Assembly (NCBI GenBank): GCA_049322335.1
Contig: JBMORL010000109.1
Span: forward strand, 1-62,962
Direction of reading: 5' to 3'
Length of the DNA: 62,962 nt
Origin: JBMORL01 sp049322335
Lineage (GTDB): Bacteria > Bacteroidota > Bacteroidia > Flavobacteriales_D > UBA2798
In this document: positions 15,316 to 25,061 of the stretch, piece after piece
Layout of the letters: each line of letters opens with the position of its first letter
How positions within the stretch are numbered: position 1 is the first letter of the stretch
Position numbers and translations under genes: made by a program
The notes under the pieces: generated by a model
Seen by the model: only the letters and a program-made list of their open reading frames with translations
What the model was told of the DNA's origin: nothing
Databases searched by the model: none

Positions 15316-18306
15316 TTATTTCAGAAGATTCACATGTCCGTAAAAAACTTCTTTTTTACCTGATACCATGTCTTTCACTTTTATTTTCCATACATAGGTG
15401 TCTTGTTTCGAGATCATACCCCTGTAGGTGCCATCCCATCCTTTGTCTACGTTATCGGTTTGAAACACCAGTTCGCCCCAGCGGTTAAAGATCATAAACT
15501 CATATTGTGTGGGATCGATGGAATAATCTTCGAACATGGGAATAAAAACTTCGTTTATCCCGTCAGAGTTAGGTGTAAATGTATTGGGAACATACATGAT
15601 AAACAAAGGATCAATCACTACGGGGACAAGTGTATCATCTGTGCATCCGTAAATATTTTCCACCAGCAGGTAAACATCATACGTTCCGGGAACAGCATAT
15701 TCGTGAACGGGATTGCTTGCAGTATCCAACGTTCCGTCACCCAGATCCCAGCTCCATGTGTCAATACTGCTTACACTTAAATCAGTAAAAGTCAGTTCAG
15801 GTTGCCAGATAGTGGTGGGTTGCGGATCGGCAGAAAAAGATGCAATGGGAATTGGAAATACAGAAAGCATATCGTTAATCGTGGAATCAGAAACACACCC
15901 GTTGCTGGTAGTAACAGTTAGTGTTACATCAATCAGCAAAGGCACCTGCGAAGTGTTATAAATACAAAAATTAGGATTGGCTGAACTGGAATTTTCACCT
16001 GTACTGAGCACCCAGATGGTTTGATTGATAGTGCCACCGGCAACAAATGAATTGTCGGTAAGATTAAAACACAGCGGTGAACAACTTTGTGTTACATCAG
16101 CTGAAAAATTAACGGTTGCCTCAGGATAAACAGTAGCATTCTGGGTAGTGGAATCAACGCATCCGTTGGAAGAAGTAACAGTTAAGGTAACCGAAAAAGT
16201 TCCGTCACCGGGATAAATGTGGGTAGGGTTGGCAAGTGCAGAATTTGTTCCGTCACCAAAATCCCAGTCGTTAATGGCAATCGTACCTGAACTAACGGTC
16301 GACTGGTTAGTGTAACCTGTAACAGCTCCTTCACAAACTGAAGTCATCACAAAAGCTGCTGCCGGAATCGGGTAGGTAGTAACGGATTGTGTGACACTGT
16401 CAACACATCCGTTGCTGGAAGTTACTGTAAGCGTTACATCATTTGATCCGTCTGGTGTATAACTGTAGGAAGGATTTTGTAATGCAGATGTTCCCGATCC
16501 ATCTCCAAAATCCCAGTCCCATTGCGCAATAGTGCCGCTTAAAACCGTAGATTGATCAGTAAATGGTATAGCAGTTCCCAAACATTGGTTGATAAATGTA
16601 AAATCTGCTACCGGGGTATCATATACGGTAACGGTTTGTGTTGCTGTATCGCCACAGGCAACTCCCGACATAATAATCAGCGTAACCGTATAATTTCCTG
16701 CTGCTGCATAAGTACTGGTAGCGTTATAGGCAGTATCCGTGTCGCCATTTCCAAAATCCCAGTCGTAGGTAAAACCTGTGGAGCTGGTATTGTTGGCGTT
16801 TACCTGTTGTCCTACACAGGCATTTGTAACATTAAATGTAGCAGTGGGCATAGGAGTTACAGTTACTTGGTGGGTAATTGTTGGTCCCAGGCACCCGTCA
16901 TTGGTAATAGGAGTAAGCGTTACATTAAATGTGCCGGTGGTGGCGTAAACGTGAGTTGGATTTTGTGTATTTCCGGCCGGAGTTCCGTCACCAAAATCCC
17001 AGTTCCATTGAGTGATAGTTCCATTGGTTACGGTACTTTGATCAGTAAAAGAGTTGGCTGTTCCCACACACTCATTGGTGAAAGTGAATTCCGGATTGGG
17101 CATATAGGGAATCACAATATTTTGGGTGATGGAGTCCACACAACCCACATCCGAAGTGGCGATCAATTGAATGGAATATGTTCCCCCTGTTGCATATTGA
17201 AAGGAAGGATTTTGTGCAATGGAAGTTCCGGGTACAGCACCATTCATTGTCCATTGATAGCTCATGGTTCCCGAAGCTATAGTGGAAGTATTGTTGGCTG
17301 TACTGTTGGATCCCGGGCATCCCGGTGTGGTTGTAAATGATGGCACAGGAAAGGGAGCAATTATAACCGTATCTGATGCGTATCCGTCACATCCCATATT
17401 ATTTGGTACGAGGAGTGAGACAATGTATGTTCCCGGTGCTGCATAAGTGTGAGAGGGGTTTTCAAGAGTGGAAGTATTCCCATCCCCAAAATCCCACTGC
17501 CATGACGAAGCTCCGGAAGATGTACTTGTAAAATTGACAGTCGTGCCCAAACAAACGGGGTTGCCGTTAGTGCTTTCAGTAAAACTGGCTGAAGAACCGG
17601 CATCAATGGTGATAGGAAAAGTACCTGACTCGCACCCTGACGTATAACTGATGTTGGCTACACCGGGAGCAGTGGGCGTAAAGCCGGTTATATTTCCGCT
17701 TCCCGAAGCCGGCAAACCGATTCCGGTATTATCATTTGTCCATGTAGTTCCGGCACCAAAAGTGATGTCGGGCAGTGGTTGGCCCACGCATCCAGTTACC
17801 GGACTTCCCCCCGTTGTTGTTCCCGGAATGGTGAAATTCACAGTGAGTGGATACATTCCGCAGCCGTCTTGAGTGAACACCGTATTTCCTGAAACAATAG
17901 TAAAAGAAATAGGAACACCAGAAGGCAAACCTGTATAATCGTAAATAACCCAATCATTATACAAATTGGCCTGACCGGGACATTGGGCAGCAACAGTTAC
18001 AGGAGTAACACATCCTGGTAATGATCCAAAAGGAATATCAACAATGCCGGTAACAGGTGACTGGGTTTGGGTAGAAGGAACTCCGTTTACAGTAAGTGTA
18101 ATCGTCATATTGGTTCCGGCAGGATTTTCTGTACTATGCCAGTGTTCAACAAATATCCGCAGGTCGCCATTGCAGCTTACGCAATAAGCTACCTGAACAG
18201 AATGCGAAAAGGCTGAAGGTATAAGAAACAGTAGCAATCCAAAAAACGCGAGGATCTTTTTCATAGCAGAATGCATAAAGGTGGTCTTTTTTGCAGTAGT
18301 GGTCAT
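15316..18306 (-). CDS. PKD-repeat surface protein with type B T9SS sorting domain
   Basis: A large exported adhesin-like protein. A signal peptide (ending SAFS) is followed by an N-terminal region and about eight PKD-type beta-sandwich repeats, from about residue 235 to 900. Six carry the motif WDFGDG or close variants (WDFGNG, WDLGDG), and two more are diverged. The C-terminus from about 905 is the gliding-motility-associated (CHU_C) sorting domain: VPNTFTPNSDGINE, FNRWGELVF, GWDGTYRG. This targets the protein to type IX secretion. An internal ATG at 18264 would give a shorter signal peptide starting MKKILAFF. No enzymatic domain is seen. Confidence 0.9.
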   Translation of the reverse strand: MTTTAKKTTFMHSAMKKILAFFGLLLFLIPSAFSHSVQVAYCVSCNGDLRIFVEHWHSTENPAGTNMTITLTVNGVPSTQTQSPVTGIVDIPFGSLPGCVTPVTVAAQCPGQANLYNDWVIYDYTGLPSGVPISFTIVSGNTVFTQDGCGMYPLTVNFTIPGTTTGGSPVTGCVGQPLPDITFGAGTTWTNDNTGIGLPASGSGNITGFTPTAPGVANISYTSGCESGTFPITIDAGSSASFTESTNGNPVCLGTTVNFTSTSSGASSWQWDFGDGNTSTLENPSHTYAAPGTYIVSLLVPNNMGCDGYASDTVIIAPFPVPSFTTTPGCPGSNSTANNTSTIASGTMSYQWTMNGAVPGTSIAQNPSFQYATGGTYSIQLIATSDVGCVDSITQNIVIPYMPNPEFTFTNECVGTANSFTDQSTVTNGTITQWNWDFGDGTPAGNTQNPTHVYATTGTFNVTLTPITNDGCLGPTITHQVTVTPMPTATFNVTNACVGQQVNANNTSSTGFTYDWDFGNGDTDTAYNATSTYAAAGNYTVTLIIMSGVACGDTATQTVTVYDTPVADFTFINQCLGTAIPFTDQSTVLSGTIAQWDWDFGDGSGTSALQNPSYSYTPDGSNDVTLTVTSSNGCVDSVTQSVTTYPIPAAAFVMTSVCEGAVTGYTNQSTVSSGTIAINDWDFGDGTNSALANPTHIYPGDGTFSVTLTVTSSNGCVDSTTQNATVYPEATVNFSADVTQSCSPLCFNLTDNSFVAGGTINQTIWVLSTGENSSSANPNFCIYNTSQVPLLIDVTLTVTTSNGCVSDSTINDMLSVFPIPIASFSADPQPTTIWQPELTFTDLSVSSIDTWSWDLGDGTLDTASNPVHEYAVPGTYDVYLLVENIYGCTDDTLVPVVIDPLFIMYVPNTFTPNSDGINEVFIPMFEDYSIDPTQYEFMIFNRWGELVFQTDNVDKGWDGTYRGMISKQDTYVWKIKVKDMVSGKKEVFYGHVNLLK

Positions 18307-18487
18307 AACAAGGGTTGTCCTTTTTATGTTAGTTTGACGAGGTGTTTTTCAGATGGTTGCCTGTGGTTGAAAAATCCTTGTGCATACAAAACCCGATCCG
18401 GTTATTTTTAACAAAACGGGGATTTTATTTTAAAAAATCAACGCATAGCGGATAATAGTTATGAGCGTTTACAGGTATTTTTTTTGA

Positions 18488-18495
18488 TAATTTTG
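18488..18495 (+). promoter_or_regulatory. -7 promoter box for the exported protein at 18501
   Basis: TAATTTTG matches TAnnTTTG and ends 5 bases before the ATG at 18501. Confidence 0.5.
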
Positions 18496-18500
18496 AATGT

Positions 18501-19136
18501 ATGAGACTATATCTGCTGCTTACCTTGTTTTTTTTGGCGATCGGATTTCCGGTAGCATATACCCAGCCTGCTTTTCCGCAACCGGTGCAAAAAATTTCGA
18601 AAGTAAAATATGATGTTTCTTTGAGAGATACTTTTTTTGAAAAAGAGTATTATAGCCTTCAGTGGTTTATGCTGCAGAATGAAGATGGCAGCTATTCATC
18701 TGCACTGGCAGACAGCCTGGGAAACCCGGTAATTGATACAGCTAAAATGGTTCACACTGCTAATTGTGTTTCGCAGCAGGGATATGAACATATAATAAGG
18801 TATTGTGATGCCTGGTATAAAGGAGATACCTTACTGCTTTTTCTGAACGATATGACGGCTTCAACTTATGACAATCTCCTGGTAAAAGTTATTAATGGAA
18901 AATTTTCGTGCCAGTACTGGACGGCCTATCCTTCGCTGCAGCGGTCACAAAAACTAACGTGGACCACCACTTCGCAAAAACTGGAACTGGACAGGGAAAA
19001 GTATAAGGCAGGAGATAAACTGAAAGGAAAAATTTACGTGATGATAAAAGAAGAGCAGTTGCAGCATTCAGGTAAAAAGGAAACCTGTATTATTCTTATT
19101 GAAGGTGCGATAAAAACCAATCTTATTTCTCCCTGA
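18501..19136 (+). CDS. Exported protein of unknown function, 211 aa
   Basis: I do not recognise the family. A signal peptide (about 1-21, ending AYTQ) is followed by a mature domain rich in Trp, Tyr and Lys. The tail KAGDKLKGKIYVMIKEE reads like one edge of a beta-sandwich. There is no T9SS tail and no lipobox. It has its own -7 box and a terminator, so it is probably a single-gene transcript. Confidence 0.65.
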   Translation: MRLYLLLTLFFLAIGFPVAYTQPAFPQPVQKISKVKYDVSLRDTFFEKEYYSLQWFMLQNEDGSYSSALADSLGNPVIDTAKMVHTANCVSQQGYEHIIRYCDAWYKGDTLLLFLNDMTASTYDNLLVKVINGKFSCQYWTAYPSLQRSQKLTWTTTSQKLELDREKYKAGDKLKGKIYVMIKEEQLQHSGKKETCIILIEGAIKTNLISP

Positions 19137-19143
19137 TATTTTT

Positions 19144-19198
19144 CAAAAAAAACTCTGCCCGTTTTTTTACAGGCAGAGTCAAACAGGCAGAATTTTTT
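19144..19198. terminator. Terminator with two alternative hairpins
   Basis: ACTCTGCC (19152-19159) pairs with GGCAGAGT (19172-19179). A second copy GGCAGA (19186-19191) followed by ATTTTTTT can pair with the same left arm, extended by the A run at 19145-19152. Either fold can end the gene at 19136. The A/T symmetry also serves the convergent SiaC gene. Confidence 0.7.
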
Positions 19199-19201
19199 TG
19201 T

Positions 19202-19582
19202 TTAAGCAAGTTCTTCCACTTCAATCATCTTGAAAGGAATATTAATGATAGCCTGGTAATCTTCACCGGCTTCCAGCATATCTTCATCATCCTGCTCATA
19301 AAACCAGTTAATCACCATTTTGGTAGAGGTTACTGTTTCCAGTTTCTTGAATACATCAAGAATACATTTGGATGAACTGGTATTGAAATATTCCAGTTTG
19401 ATGTTCACCTGGGTTTCAGCTTTCGGGCCTTTGGCATAAGCTTCAATCCAGTCGAGCATGGGTTTGTAAAACTCAATGGAGTTTTCGGGGATAGAACGCC
19501 CTTTGATCTCCAGAATACCGCTTTCTTTATTAAAACTTACAGTCGGTGTTTTTGGTGTTCCTTCAATGTTAATGTTTTCCAT
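19202..19582 (-). CDS. siaC: SiaC family regulatory phosphoprotein (DUF1987)
   Basis: In Pseudomonas aeruginosa SiaC is phosphorylated by SiaB and, when unphosphorylated, binds and activates the diguanylate cyclase SiaD. This 126-aa protein has the family core, with EYFNTSSSKCILD containing Thr68, which lines up with the phosphothreonine described for SiaC. The preceding SiaB gene ends 12 bases upstream. No SiaA phosphatase or SiaD cyclase is visible in the window, so the output partner is unknown. The symbol is by family, not proven orthology. Confidence 0.85.
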   Translation of the reverse strand: MENINIEGTPKTPTVSFNKESGILEIKGRSIPENSIEFYKPMLDWIEAYAKGPKAETQVNIKLEYFNTSSSKCILDVFKKLETVTSTKMVINWFYEQDDEDMLEAGEDYQAIINIPFKMIEVEELA

Positions 19583-19594
19583 GGTTCTGCTTAT

Positions 19595-20146
19595 TTAGTT
19601 GGGTGTTACTTTTACATTAAGTGAGAAAAAAGAATTCGTATTGTCTACCGGCATAAAATTATATTCCAGTTTCTGTCCTGATTTACGCGCTATGTCAATC
19701 ATCCCTAATCCTCCGCCACCTTTTTGCGACATCATACCATTATTGAGCACAGCCTTGTAGTATTCTTTCAATTGCTCTTTGTCCATTCCGTTAATAGTAT
19801 CCAGCTTATCTTTCAGGTTGGTTACATTTTCAGAAAGAATAAAATTTCCGGTAAGAATAAAGTAATGATCATCTTTTTTTCCAATCATAAAAATAGCCGA
19901 CTTATAACTTTCATTGTCGGGAATTTCGTCAATGTGATGATAAAGATTTTGAAGACATTCCACCAATACATTAAACACTTTCTTTTTAATCTTGGGAGAT
20001 TCATCCACAGAACCCAGCTTCGACTCCATGATCTGTAAAATGGAAGTAAGTAACTCTGATGTAACCGAGCCCTTAAAAGAGAGCATAATGTTATTACGCT
20101 CCAGTTTATCATAAATATCAAAGATGTCCAGCATACCTTCCTGCAA
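19595..20146 (-). CDS. siaB: SiaB family protein kinase (DUF6272)
   Basis: A GHKL-type serine/threonine kinase expected to phosphorylate SiaC. The N-box is LVECLQNLYHH with Glu63 and Asn67. A glycine-rich lid, QKGGGGLGMIDIARKSG (about 141-157), closes the ATP site. At 183 aa it is the usual size. An internal Met at residue 5 is an alternative start. It lies between a lipoprotein gene (9 bases upstream) and siaC (12 bases downstream), so the three are probably one transcript. Confidence 0.85.
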   Translation of the reverse strand: MQEGMLDIFDIYDKLERNNIMLSFKGSVTSELLTSILQIMESKLGSVDESPKIKKKVFNVLVECLQNLYHHIDEIPDNESYKSAIFMIGKKDDHYFILTGNFILSENVTNLKDKLDTINGMDKEQLKEYYKAVLNNGMMSQKGGGGLGMIDIARKSGQKLEYNFMPVDNTNSFFSLNVKVTPN

Positions 20147-20155
20147 GTTGCAATC

Positions 20156-20965
20156 TTATTGCATTTCGAAGTTAAAAACTTTTCCGTTAATTGTTAATGT
20201 AGCCTGCTGATCGCATGTTCCGTTTCCGAAATCAATGGTGCGTGTAGCAAGTCCCGAAGGAGTTATTTCTACTGTTCCCTGGCTGATCCATTTGCAGTTA
20301 CAGTTTTTGATTACAGCACTTGTTGTGGATACAGTAAAAGCTGAACCTTTGCGGTTAACGGCATTGGCTGCTTCTGTAAATGAATAAGAATCATCTGTTG
20401 GATCGGTAGGGGTATTGAATCCCGCTGTCCAAGTCATAGTTGTAGTTCCATCGTATGAGATAGTCCACGTAGAAGCAACACATTTTCCGCCTGTAACTAC
20501 TTTAGAATAGTTATAATTTCCATTGTTTTGAAGGGTCATATCTCCTTCAAATTTCAGTCCGTCAACATAAAAGTTGGTAGGAACCACCCGAACCTGGCCT
20601 CCGCTTAGCTGGAAGTTACTGTAAAAAGAAACAGTCAGTATCCCCGATTTCATTCGGCCGTCAGTATCCACACAGCCCGAAGTGCCATAATTTACTTCAT
20701 ACACCAGTGTATCACCGCTGGCAGGCCAGTTGGTGGTGTCTCCGGCTATACGAGTAACAGTGGCACAAGTATAGAGATTGGTTTTATCCAGGCCTTCTTC
20801 ATTTACGGTAATATTGTTGGTTACCGGTAAAACCGTATTGTAACCCAGCTTCAGATAAGCATAATCTACAGCCGATTGGGTATCGGTATCCGCTTCTTCC
20901 TTTTTGCAGGAAGCGATAAAAAGGGATGAACCCAAAACTAATGCTAATACAGAATTTTTATTCAT
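20156..20965 (-). CDS. Lipoprotein of unknown function upstream of siaBC
   Basis: A lipoprotein signal with lipobox FIASC (Cys at about residue 20) followed by KKEE, a start typical of Bacteroidota lipoproteins. The mature domain is Thr/Gly-rich and all-beta in appearance, with four Cys in the mature part including NCNCK near residue 225. I do not recognise the family. It is the first gene of the lipoprotein-siaB-siaC cluster, which raises the possibility of an envelope input to the Sia switch. Confidence 0.7.
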   Translation of the reverse strand: MNKNSVLALVLGSSLFIASCKKEEADTDTQSAVDYAYLKLGYNTVLPVTNNITVNEEGLDKTNLYTCATVTRIAGDTTNWPASGDTLVYEVNYGTSGCVDTDGRMKSGILTVSFYSNFQLSGGQVRVVPTNFYVDGLKFEGDMTLQNNGNYNYSKVVTGGKCVASTWTISYDGTTTMTWTAGFNTPTDPTDDSYSFTEAANAVNRKGSAFTVSTTSAVIKNCNCKWISQGTVEITPSGLATRTIDFGNGTCDQQATLTINGKVFNFEMQ

Positions 20966-21102
20966 ACGTTTTTCAGGGTATTTTTTGAATCACGAAAATA
21001 GTTAATTTAACCGTAGAAAATCAGATTTATCGAAAAAAATATAAGTTTCGTGCCCCGTTTTGATGAATGCACTCAATTTTTTGATTAAATTTAATAACTC
21101 AA

Positions 21103-23694
21103 ATGGCTGCTATGATAAAGAAAATTACCCGCCTTACCCTTATTTTCTGTTGTGTTTCATTCGCTACCACCTTATTTTCACAAAAGGGAAATATACGGTT
21201 GCAACAGTTTTTGAACTCCCCAAAAAACAATTTTACAGATGTGTATGTGGCTGGCGACCATGATAAAATCCGCGATTTTGTAAAAGAAAACGGGGGTGTT
21301 GTGAAATACAGTTTTTCAGGGTATTTAGCCGTCCATATTTCTTCCAAAGCATTGGGTGAACTTTCGCGCCAGCAATGGGTGAAAAAAATATATTTTGATA
21401 CCTACAGGCCGGTCGCCCTGAATGACTCTATGCGCCTGAGGAATAATATCGATTCTGTTCATAATGGTTATGCTCCTTTACATGAAAAGTATACGGGTAA
21501 AAATGTGATTTTTGGATTTATTGATACCGGGGTGGATTTTATGCATCCCGATTTTATGGATTCCGCGGGAAATTCGCGCGTGGTTTCCATCTGGGACCAA
21601 AGCATGGCTTTTGATGCTACCCGCACACCCCCGCAATATGGATACGGACAACTTTGGGACAGCAGTGATATTAATGCCGGTATCTGTATGCATGTGGACG
21701 ATTCGGGACACGGAACCAATGTTACCGGTTGTGGTGCCGGAAACGGTTTAGCCAGCGGCACGCACCGTGGTGCAGCGCCTGATGCCAACATTGTAATTGT
21801 TGAAAGTGATTTTTCTGCCACTAACTGGCTGGCCACTATAGCAGATGGCGTGGATTATATTTTCAACTATGCTGATTCGAAAGGAATGCCGGCTGTAATC
21901 AATATAAGCCTGGGTACTTATGAGGGCTCGCACGATGGACGTGATTTGCCGGCTTTGTATATAGATAGTCTTATCCGTGCAAAAGGCGGAAGACTGGTTT
22001 TTGCAGCTGCCGGAAACTCGGGAAATATCGGCAGCTATCACCTGGAAACGACAGTTGACAGCGATACATCATTTACCTGGTTTAATTATACACCATCCGG
22101 ACAATCTGCCCTGGGTTACGGGGCCGTGTTTTTTGAAGTTTGGGCCGATACAGCTGATTTGAATAATGTTCAATATGCAGTAGGTATGGACGATTCTACA
22201 GGCGGAAATTACCGGTTCAGGGGAAGAACAGATTTTTTTAATGTACTATCAAATCTCGGTACCACACTAACCGATACCATTACTAACGGAGTGGACATTT
22301 TAGCTATCGTGGATTATTATGCCGAACTGCAGGGAGACCATTATCTTTTACAGGTGCATCTCAATGAACCCGATTCGAATCAATACCTGTTTCGCTTTAT
22401 GACAACAGGAAACGGAAGATTTGATGTATGGACTGAGTCGTGGATGGGAACAGCGGGAATGATGCAAAGCGGAAGTGTTCCCACAGTGGCACAATATCCC
22501 GATATGGTGAATTATGTGGCTCCCGATTCAAGTAAAATTATTGTAAGTTCATTTACCTGTCTTTCCAGTGTAATTACAGTTGGAAATTACGTGAACAACA
22601 GCAGTTATGTCGACTATGCCGGAAATACCAATACGTTTCCCATCACTGTTGGAGAAATTTCAGTGAACTCCAGTCGCGGGCCCACGCGTGATAACCGTGT
22701 GAAACCGGATGTTGTATCGCCCGGAGATCCCACTTTTGCTGCCGGAATTTTGTGGGTACTGACCTTTTGGCAAACCAACGATCCTACGCGTATTTCTCCC
22801 GATGGATGGCACATGAGAAACGGAGGAACCTCACTCGCTACACCTTCCGTTGCAGGAACTGGCGCACTGATGCTGGAAAAATGCCCCTCGATGAACTGGC
22901 AGGATTTTAAAACACTTCTTACCGGAAATGCAAAAGCCGACTCCTTTACAGGAACCACACCCAACCAAAGCTATGGCTATGGAAAAGTAAATGCTTTTCG
23001 TACCCTGGTGGCAACAGAATTTACTCCTGCTATAACAGGTGATACATTATTTTGTAACGGTCAATCTACTGTTTTAACAGTGGATATGTTTTATGACAGC
23101 TATTTGTGGAATACGGGAGACACTTCCATGTCCATAACGGTTGATTCAACTATGATGATCAGTTATTCTGCCACTAACAGTAACGGATGCCGCGGGTGGA
23201 GCGATACCGTTCAGATTACCGAATCGTCTTCGCTTACACTTAGCCTTACACAGGGTGGAGTAATGAACCAGTTTTTGTTTGCGTCATTGACCGGGGGAAT
23301 AAATTATGACTGGTATAACAATAATAACCTGGTAAACGGGCTTGAAGGAGATACTGTTCTTATTCCTTCAGGAGGAGATTGGTTTGTAGTGATGACAGAT
23401 GCTTTTGGATGTTCCTATACTTCAGATACGGTAATGGTTATTATGGGTGTGGAAGAAGCAGAAGGAACGGCAATGGAAATATATCCCAATCCCAATAACG
23501 GGGTGTTTACCTGTAGAATTCCATTCAATGAAGAATATTCTCTTGAATTGTATAACGGAACAGGTCAAATACTTTTCAGCGATAATTACAAAGGGATGAA
23601 AGGATATGAATTTATCCTTCCCGATGGAGTTTATTTTATTAAACTGTCTTTGGAAAAAGGAATTTACTCCGGGAAAATTATTGTTATGCGGTAA
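21103..23694 (+). CDS. Secreted S8 (subtilisin-like) serine peptidase with T9SS type A tail
   Basis: A secreted endopeptidase. A signal peptide (ending LFSQ near 27) is followed by a short propeptide-like region (about 30-105) and the subtilase domain: Asp141 in FIDTGVDF, His203 in DSGHGTNVTG, oxyanion Asn in AAAGNSG and Ser577 in GGTSLATPS. About 240 residues separate the Asn and Ser motifs, longer than in subtilisin, which indicates an inserted domain. Residues about 640-775 are Ig-like, and the tail from about 785 is a T9SS type A domain (YPNPNNG ... YFIKLSLEKG). A second ATG at 21112 is an alternative start. The 3' end overlaps the convergent LacI gene by 11 bases. Confidence 0.92.
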   Translation: MAAMIKKITRLTLIFCCVSFATTLFSQKGNIRLQQFLNSPKNNFTDVYVAGDHDKIRDFVKENGGVVKYSFSGYLAVHISSKALGELSRQQWVKKIYFDTYRPVALNDSMRLRNNIDSVHNGYAPLHEKYTGKNVIFGFIDTGVDFMHPDFMDSAGNSRVVSIWDQSMAFDATRTPPQYGYGQLWDSSDINAGICMHVDDSGHGTNVTGCGAGNGLASGTHRGAAPDANIVIVESDFSATNWLATIADGVDYIFNYADSKGMPAVINISLGTYEGSHDGRDLPALYIDSLIRAKGGRLVFAAAGNSGNIGSYHLETTVDSDTSFTWFNYTPSGQSALGYGAVFFEVWADTADLNNVQYAVGMDDSTGGNYRFRGRTDFFNVLSNLGTTLTDTITNGVDILAIVDYYAELQGDHYLLQVHLNEPDSNQYLFRFMTTGNGRFDVWTESWMGTAGMMQSGSVPTVAQYPDMVNYVAPDSSKIIVSSFTCLSSVITVGNYVNNSSYVDYAGNTNTFPITVGEISVNSSRGPTRDNRVKPDVVSPGDPTFAAGILWVLTFWQTNDPTRISPDGWHMRNGGTSLATPSVAGTGALMLEKCPSMNWQDFKTLLTGNAKADSFTGTTPNQSYGYGKVNAFRTLVATEFTPAITGDTLFCNGQSTVLTVDMFYDSYLWNTGDTSMSITVDSTMMISYSATNSNGCRGWSDTVQITESSSLTLSLTQGGVMNQFLFASLTGGINYDWYNNNNLVNGLEGDTVLIPSGGDWFVVMTDAFGCSYTSDTVMVIMGVEEAEGTAMEIYPNPNNGVFTCRIPFNEEYSLELYNGTGQILFSDNYKGMKGYEFILPDGVYFIKLSLEKGIYSGKIIVMR

Positions 23695-24736
23695 TTTTTG
23701 AATTGAGATAGGTACCACACGATTTTCTTATCATCAGTGTGGTAGGTAATTCTATTTTCAATGGTTTATCCTCCGGGCGGTTTTTATTTATCAGCGAAAG
23801 TAATTCTGCAAAAGCTACTTCACCGATTTCATCTACCGGTTGAGCCACTGCCGTAATGGATGGGGAATAGAATTTAAACACATCAATATCGTCAAAACTA
23901 ACAAAAGCCAGTGCATGCGGAATACGGATATCCAGTTCTGAAAATGATTCGAGACAGGCGAGGGCAATGTGGTTGTTTACAACAAACAAACCGTCAATTC
24001 CACTGGATGTGGAAAGAAGCGATTTCAGTTCGCGCTTCACAGAATTTTTTATATCCGAAAAAGGAATTTCGCGCACCAGGTTTTTGTCAAATTTAATTTG
24101 ATTGTCTCTTAATGCCTGTTTATATCCTTCCAAACGGTCGTGAATAGTACTGATATAAGAAGGAGAGATAGTAAATATGGCTATTTTTTTCAAACCGTTT
24201 TTGATAAGCTGGTTTACTGCATCAGCAGACCCTTGTTTGTTATCTACCCCAACAGAAACACATTTCAGTTTATCAATACTACGGTCGATAAATACAGTAG
24301 GAAACTCTGACTTGGCTAATGGAGAAAGCTGTGCAGGGGAATTCTGAGAGGAGGAAATAATCAACCCGTCCACCTGTTGAGAGTTTTTAAGGATATTGAT
24401 AAGTTCAAGTTCTTTATCCACATCTTCATCCGAACTGCATAACATGATGTGATAACCGGCTTTACGGGCATTGTCTTCAATTACACGGGCTATTCTCGAA
24501 TAAAAAGGGTTGGAAATGTCCGAAACAATTACACCAATTACATTTGATTTTCCGGTACGTAAGCCACGTGCTGCACGGTTGGGCTGAAAATTCATTTCAA
24601 CAATTTTCTTTAAAACCCGTTGTTTGGTTTCCTCACTGATTCCGTATTGCTCTGATTTATTATTAATAACCAGCGAAACCAGTGTTTTGGATACACCTAA
24701 ACTTTTAGCAACATCGTCTATTGATACTTTTTTCAT
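23684..24736 (-). CDS. LacI family transcriptional regulator
   Basis: A cytoplasmic repressor: N-terminal helix-turn-helix (VSIDDVAKSLGVSKTLVSLVI), hinge helix (PNRAARGLRTG) whose Leu normally inserts at a central CG of the operator, and a periplasmic-binding-like ligand domain from about residue 62. The ligand is probably a sugar, by family. The recognition helix SKTLVSLVIN lacks the common TVSRVLN form. It is divergent from the lectin gene at 25231, and CTAAA-N4-TTTAG palindromes occur near both starts, so it may control both. The end overlaps the subtilase gene by 11 bases. Confidence 0.92.
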   Translation of the reverse strand: MKKVSIDDVAKSLGVSKTLVSLVINNKSEQYGISEETKQRVLKKIVEMNFQPNRAARGLRTGKSNVIGVIVSDISNPFYSRIARVIEDNARKAGYHIMLCSSDEDVDKELELINILKNSQQVDGLIISSSQNSPAQLSPLAKSEFPTVFIDRSIDKLKCVSVGVDNKQGSADAVNQLIKNGLKKIAIFTISPSYISTIHDRLEGYKQALRDNQIKFDKNLVREIPFSDIKNSVKRELKSLLSTSSGIDGLFVVNNHIALACLESFSELDIRIPHALAFVSFDDIDVFKFYSPSITAVAQPVDEIGEVAFAELLSLINKNRPEDKPLKIELPTTLMIRKSCGTYLNSKITA

Positions 24737-24743
24737 TGTCTTT

Positions 24744-24776
24744 CAAATATAAAGCATAATTCCTAAAAAAGTTTAG
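24744..24776 (-). promoter_or_regulatory. LacI gene promoter with overlapping operator-like palindrome
   Basis: On the minus strand 24751-24744 reads TATATTTG, a full -7 box 7 bases before the ATG at 24736. Just upstream, 24763-24776 is CTAAAAAAGTTTAG, an inverted repeat CTAAA-N4-TTTAG like the sites near the divergent gene. A repressor bound there would cover the spacer of this promoter. Confidence 0.45.
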
Positions 24777-25061
24777 ATTTCTGTTTCACCTATTCCATAT
24801 TTAACAGTTTTATAAAAAAGAATCATCGTATTCAGTCCGGCCTGATAGTGCAACGGGATATTTTATTTTTTTAAAATGATATATAAACCGTTTATAACCA
24901 AGGTATAAATTACAGCCGGTAATACGTTCTGTTTTTGTATAAGCACATGCAGAGAAGAGGATTTTAATATTTAACAGCCGGATAATTTTCAGTTAAATTC
25001 CCATAACTATCGGTTTTTCAGGATTCAAATAAAACTATAGGCTAAACATTTGATATTATAT
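24777..25061. other. Non-coding part of the LacI-lectin intergenic region
   Basis: No gene recognised in this AT-rich stretch. It belongs to a divergent regulatory region of nearly 500 bases between the two start codons, much longer than most intergenic gaps here. Confidence 0.5.

Noticed and set aside
16552..17340. 262-codon frame opposite the PKD protein
   Set aside because: Its repeated Cys/Ile/Gly text mirrors the PKD repeats on the other strand. The real gene is the minus-strand T9SS protein.
23684..23694. Overlap of the subtilase and LacI genes as an error
   Set aside because: Both C-termini are complete for their families, and short convergent overlaps are common.
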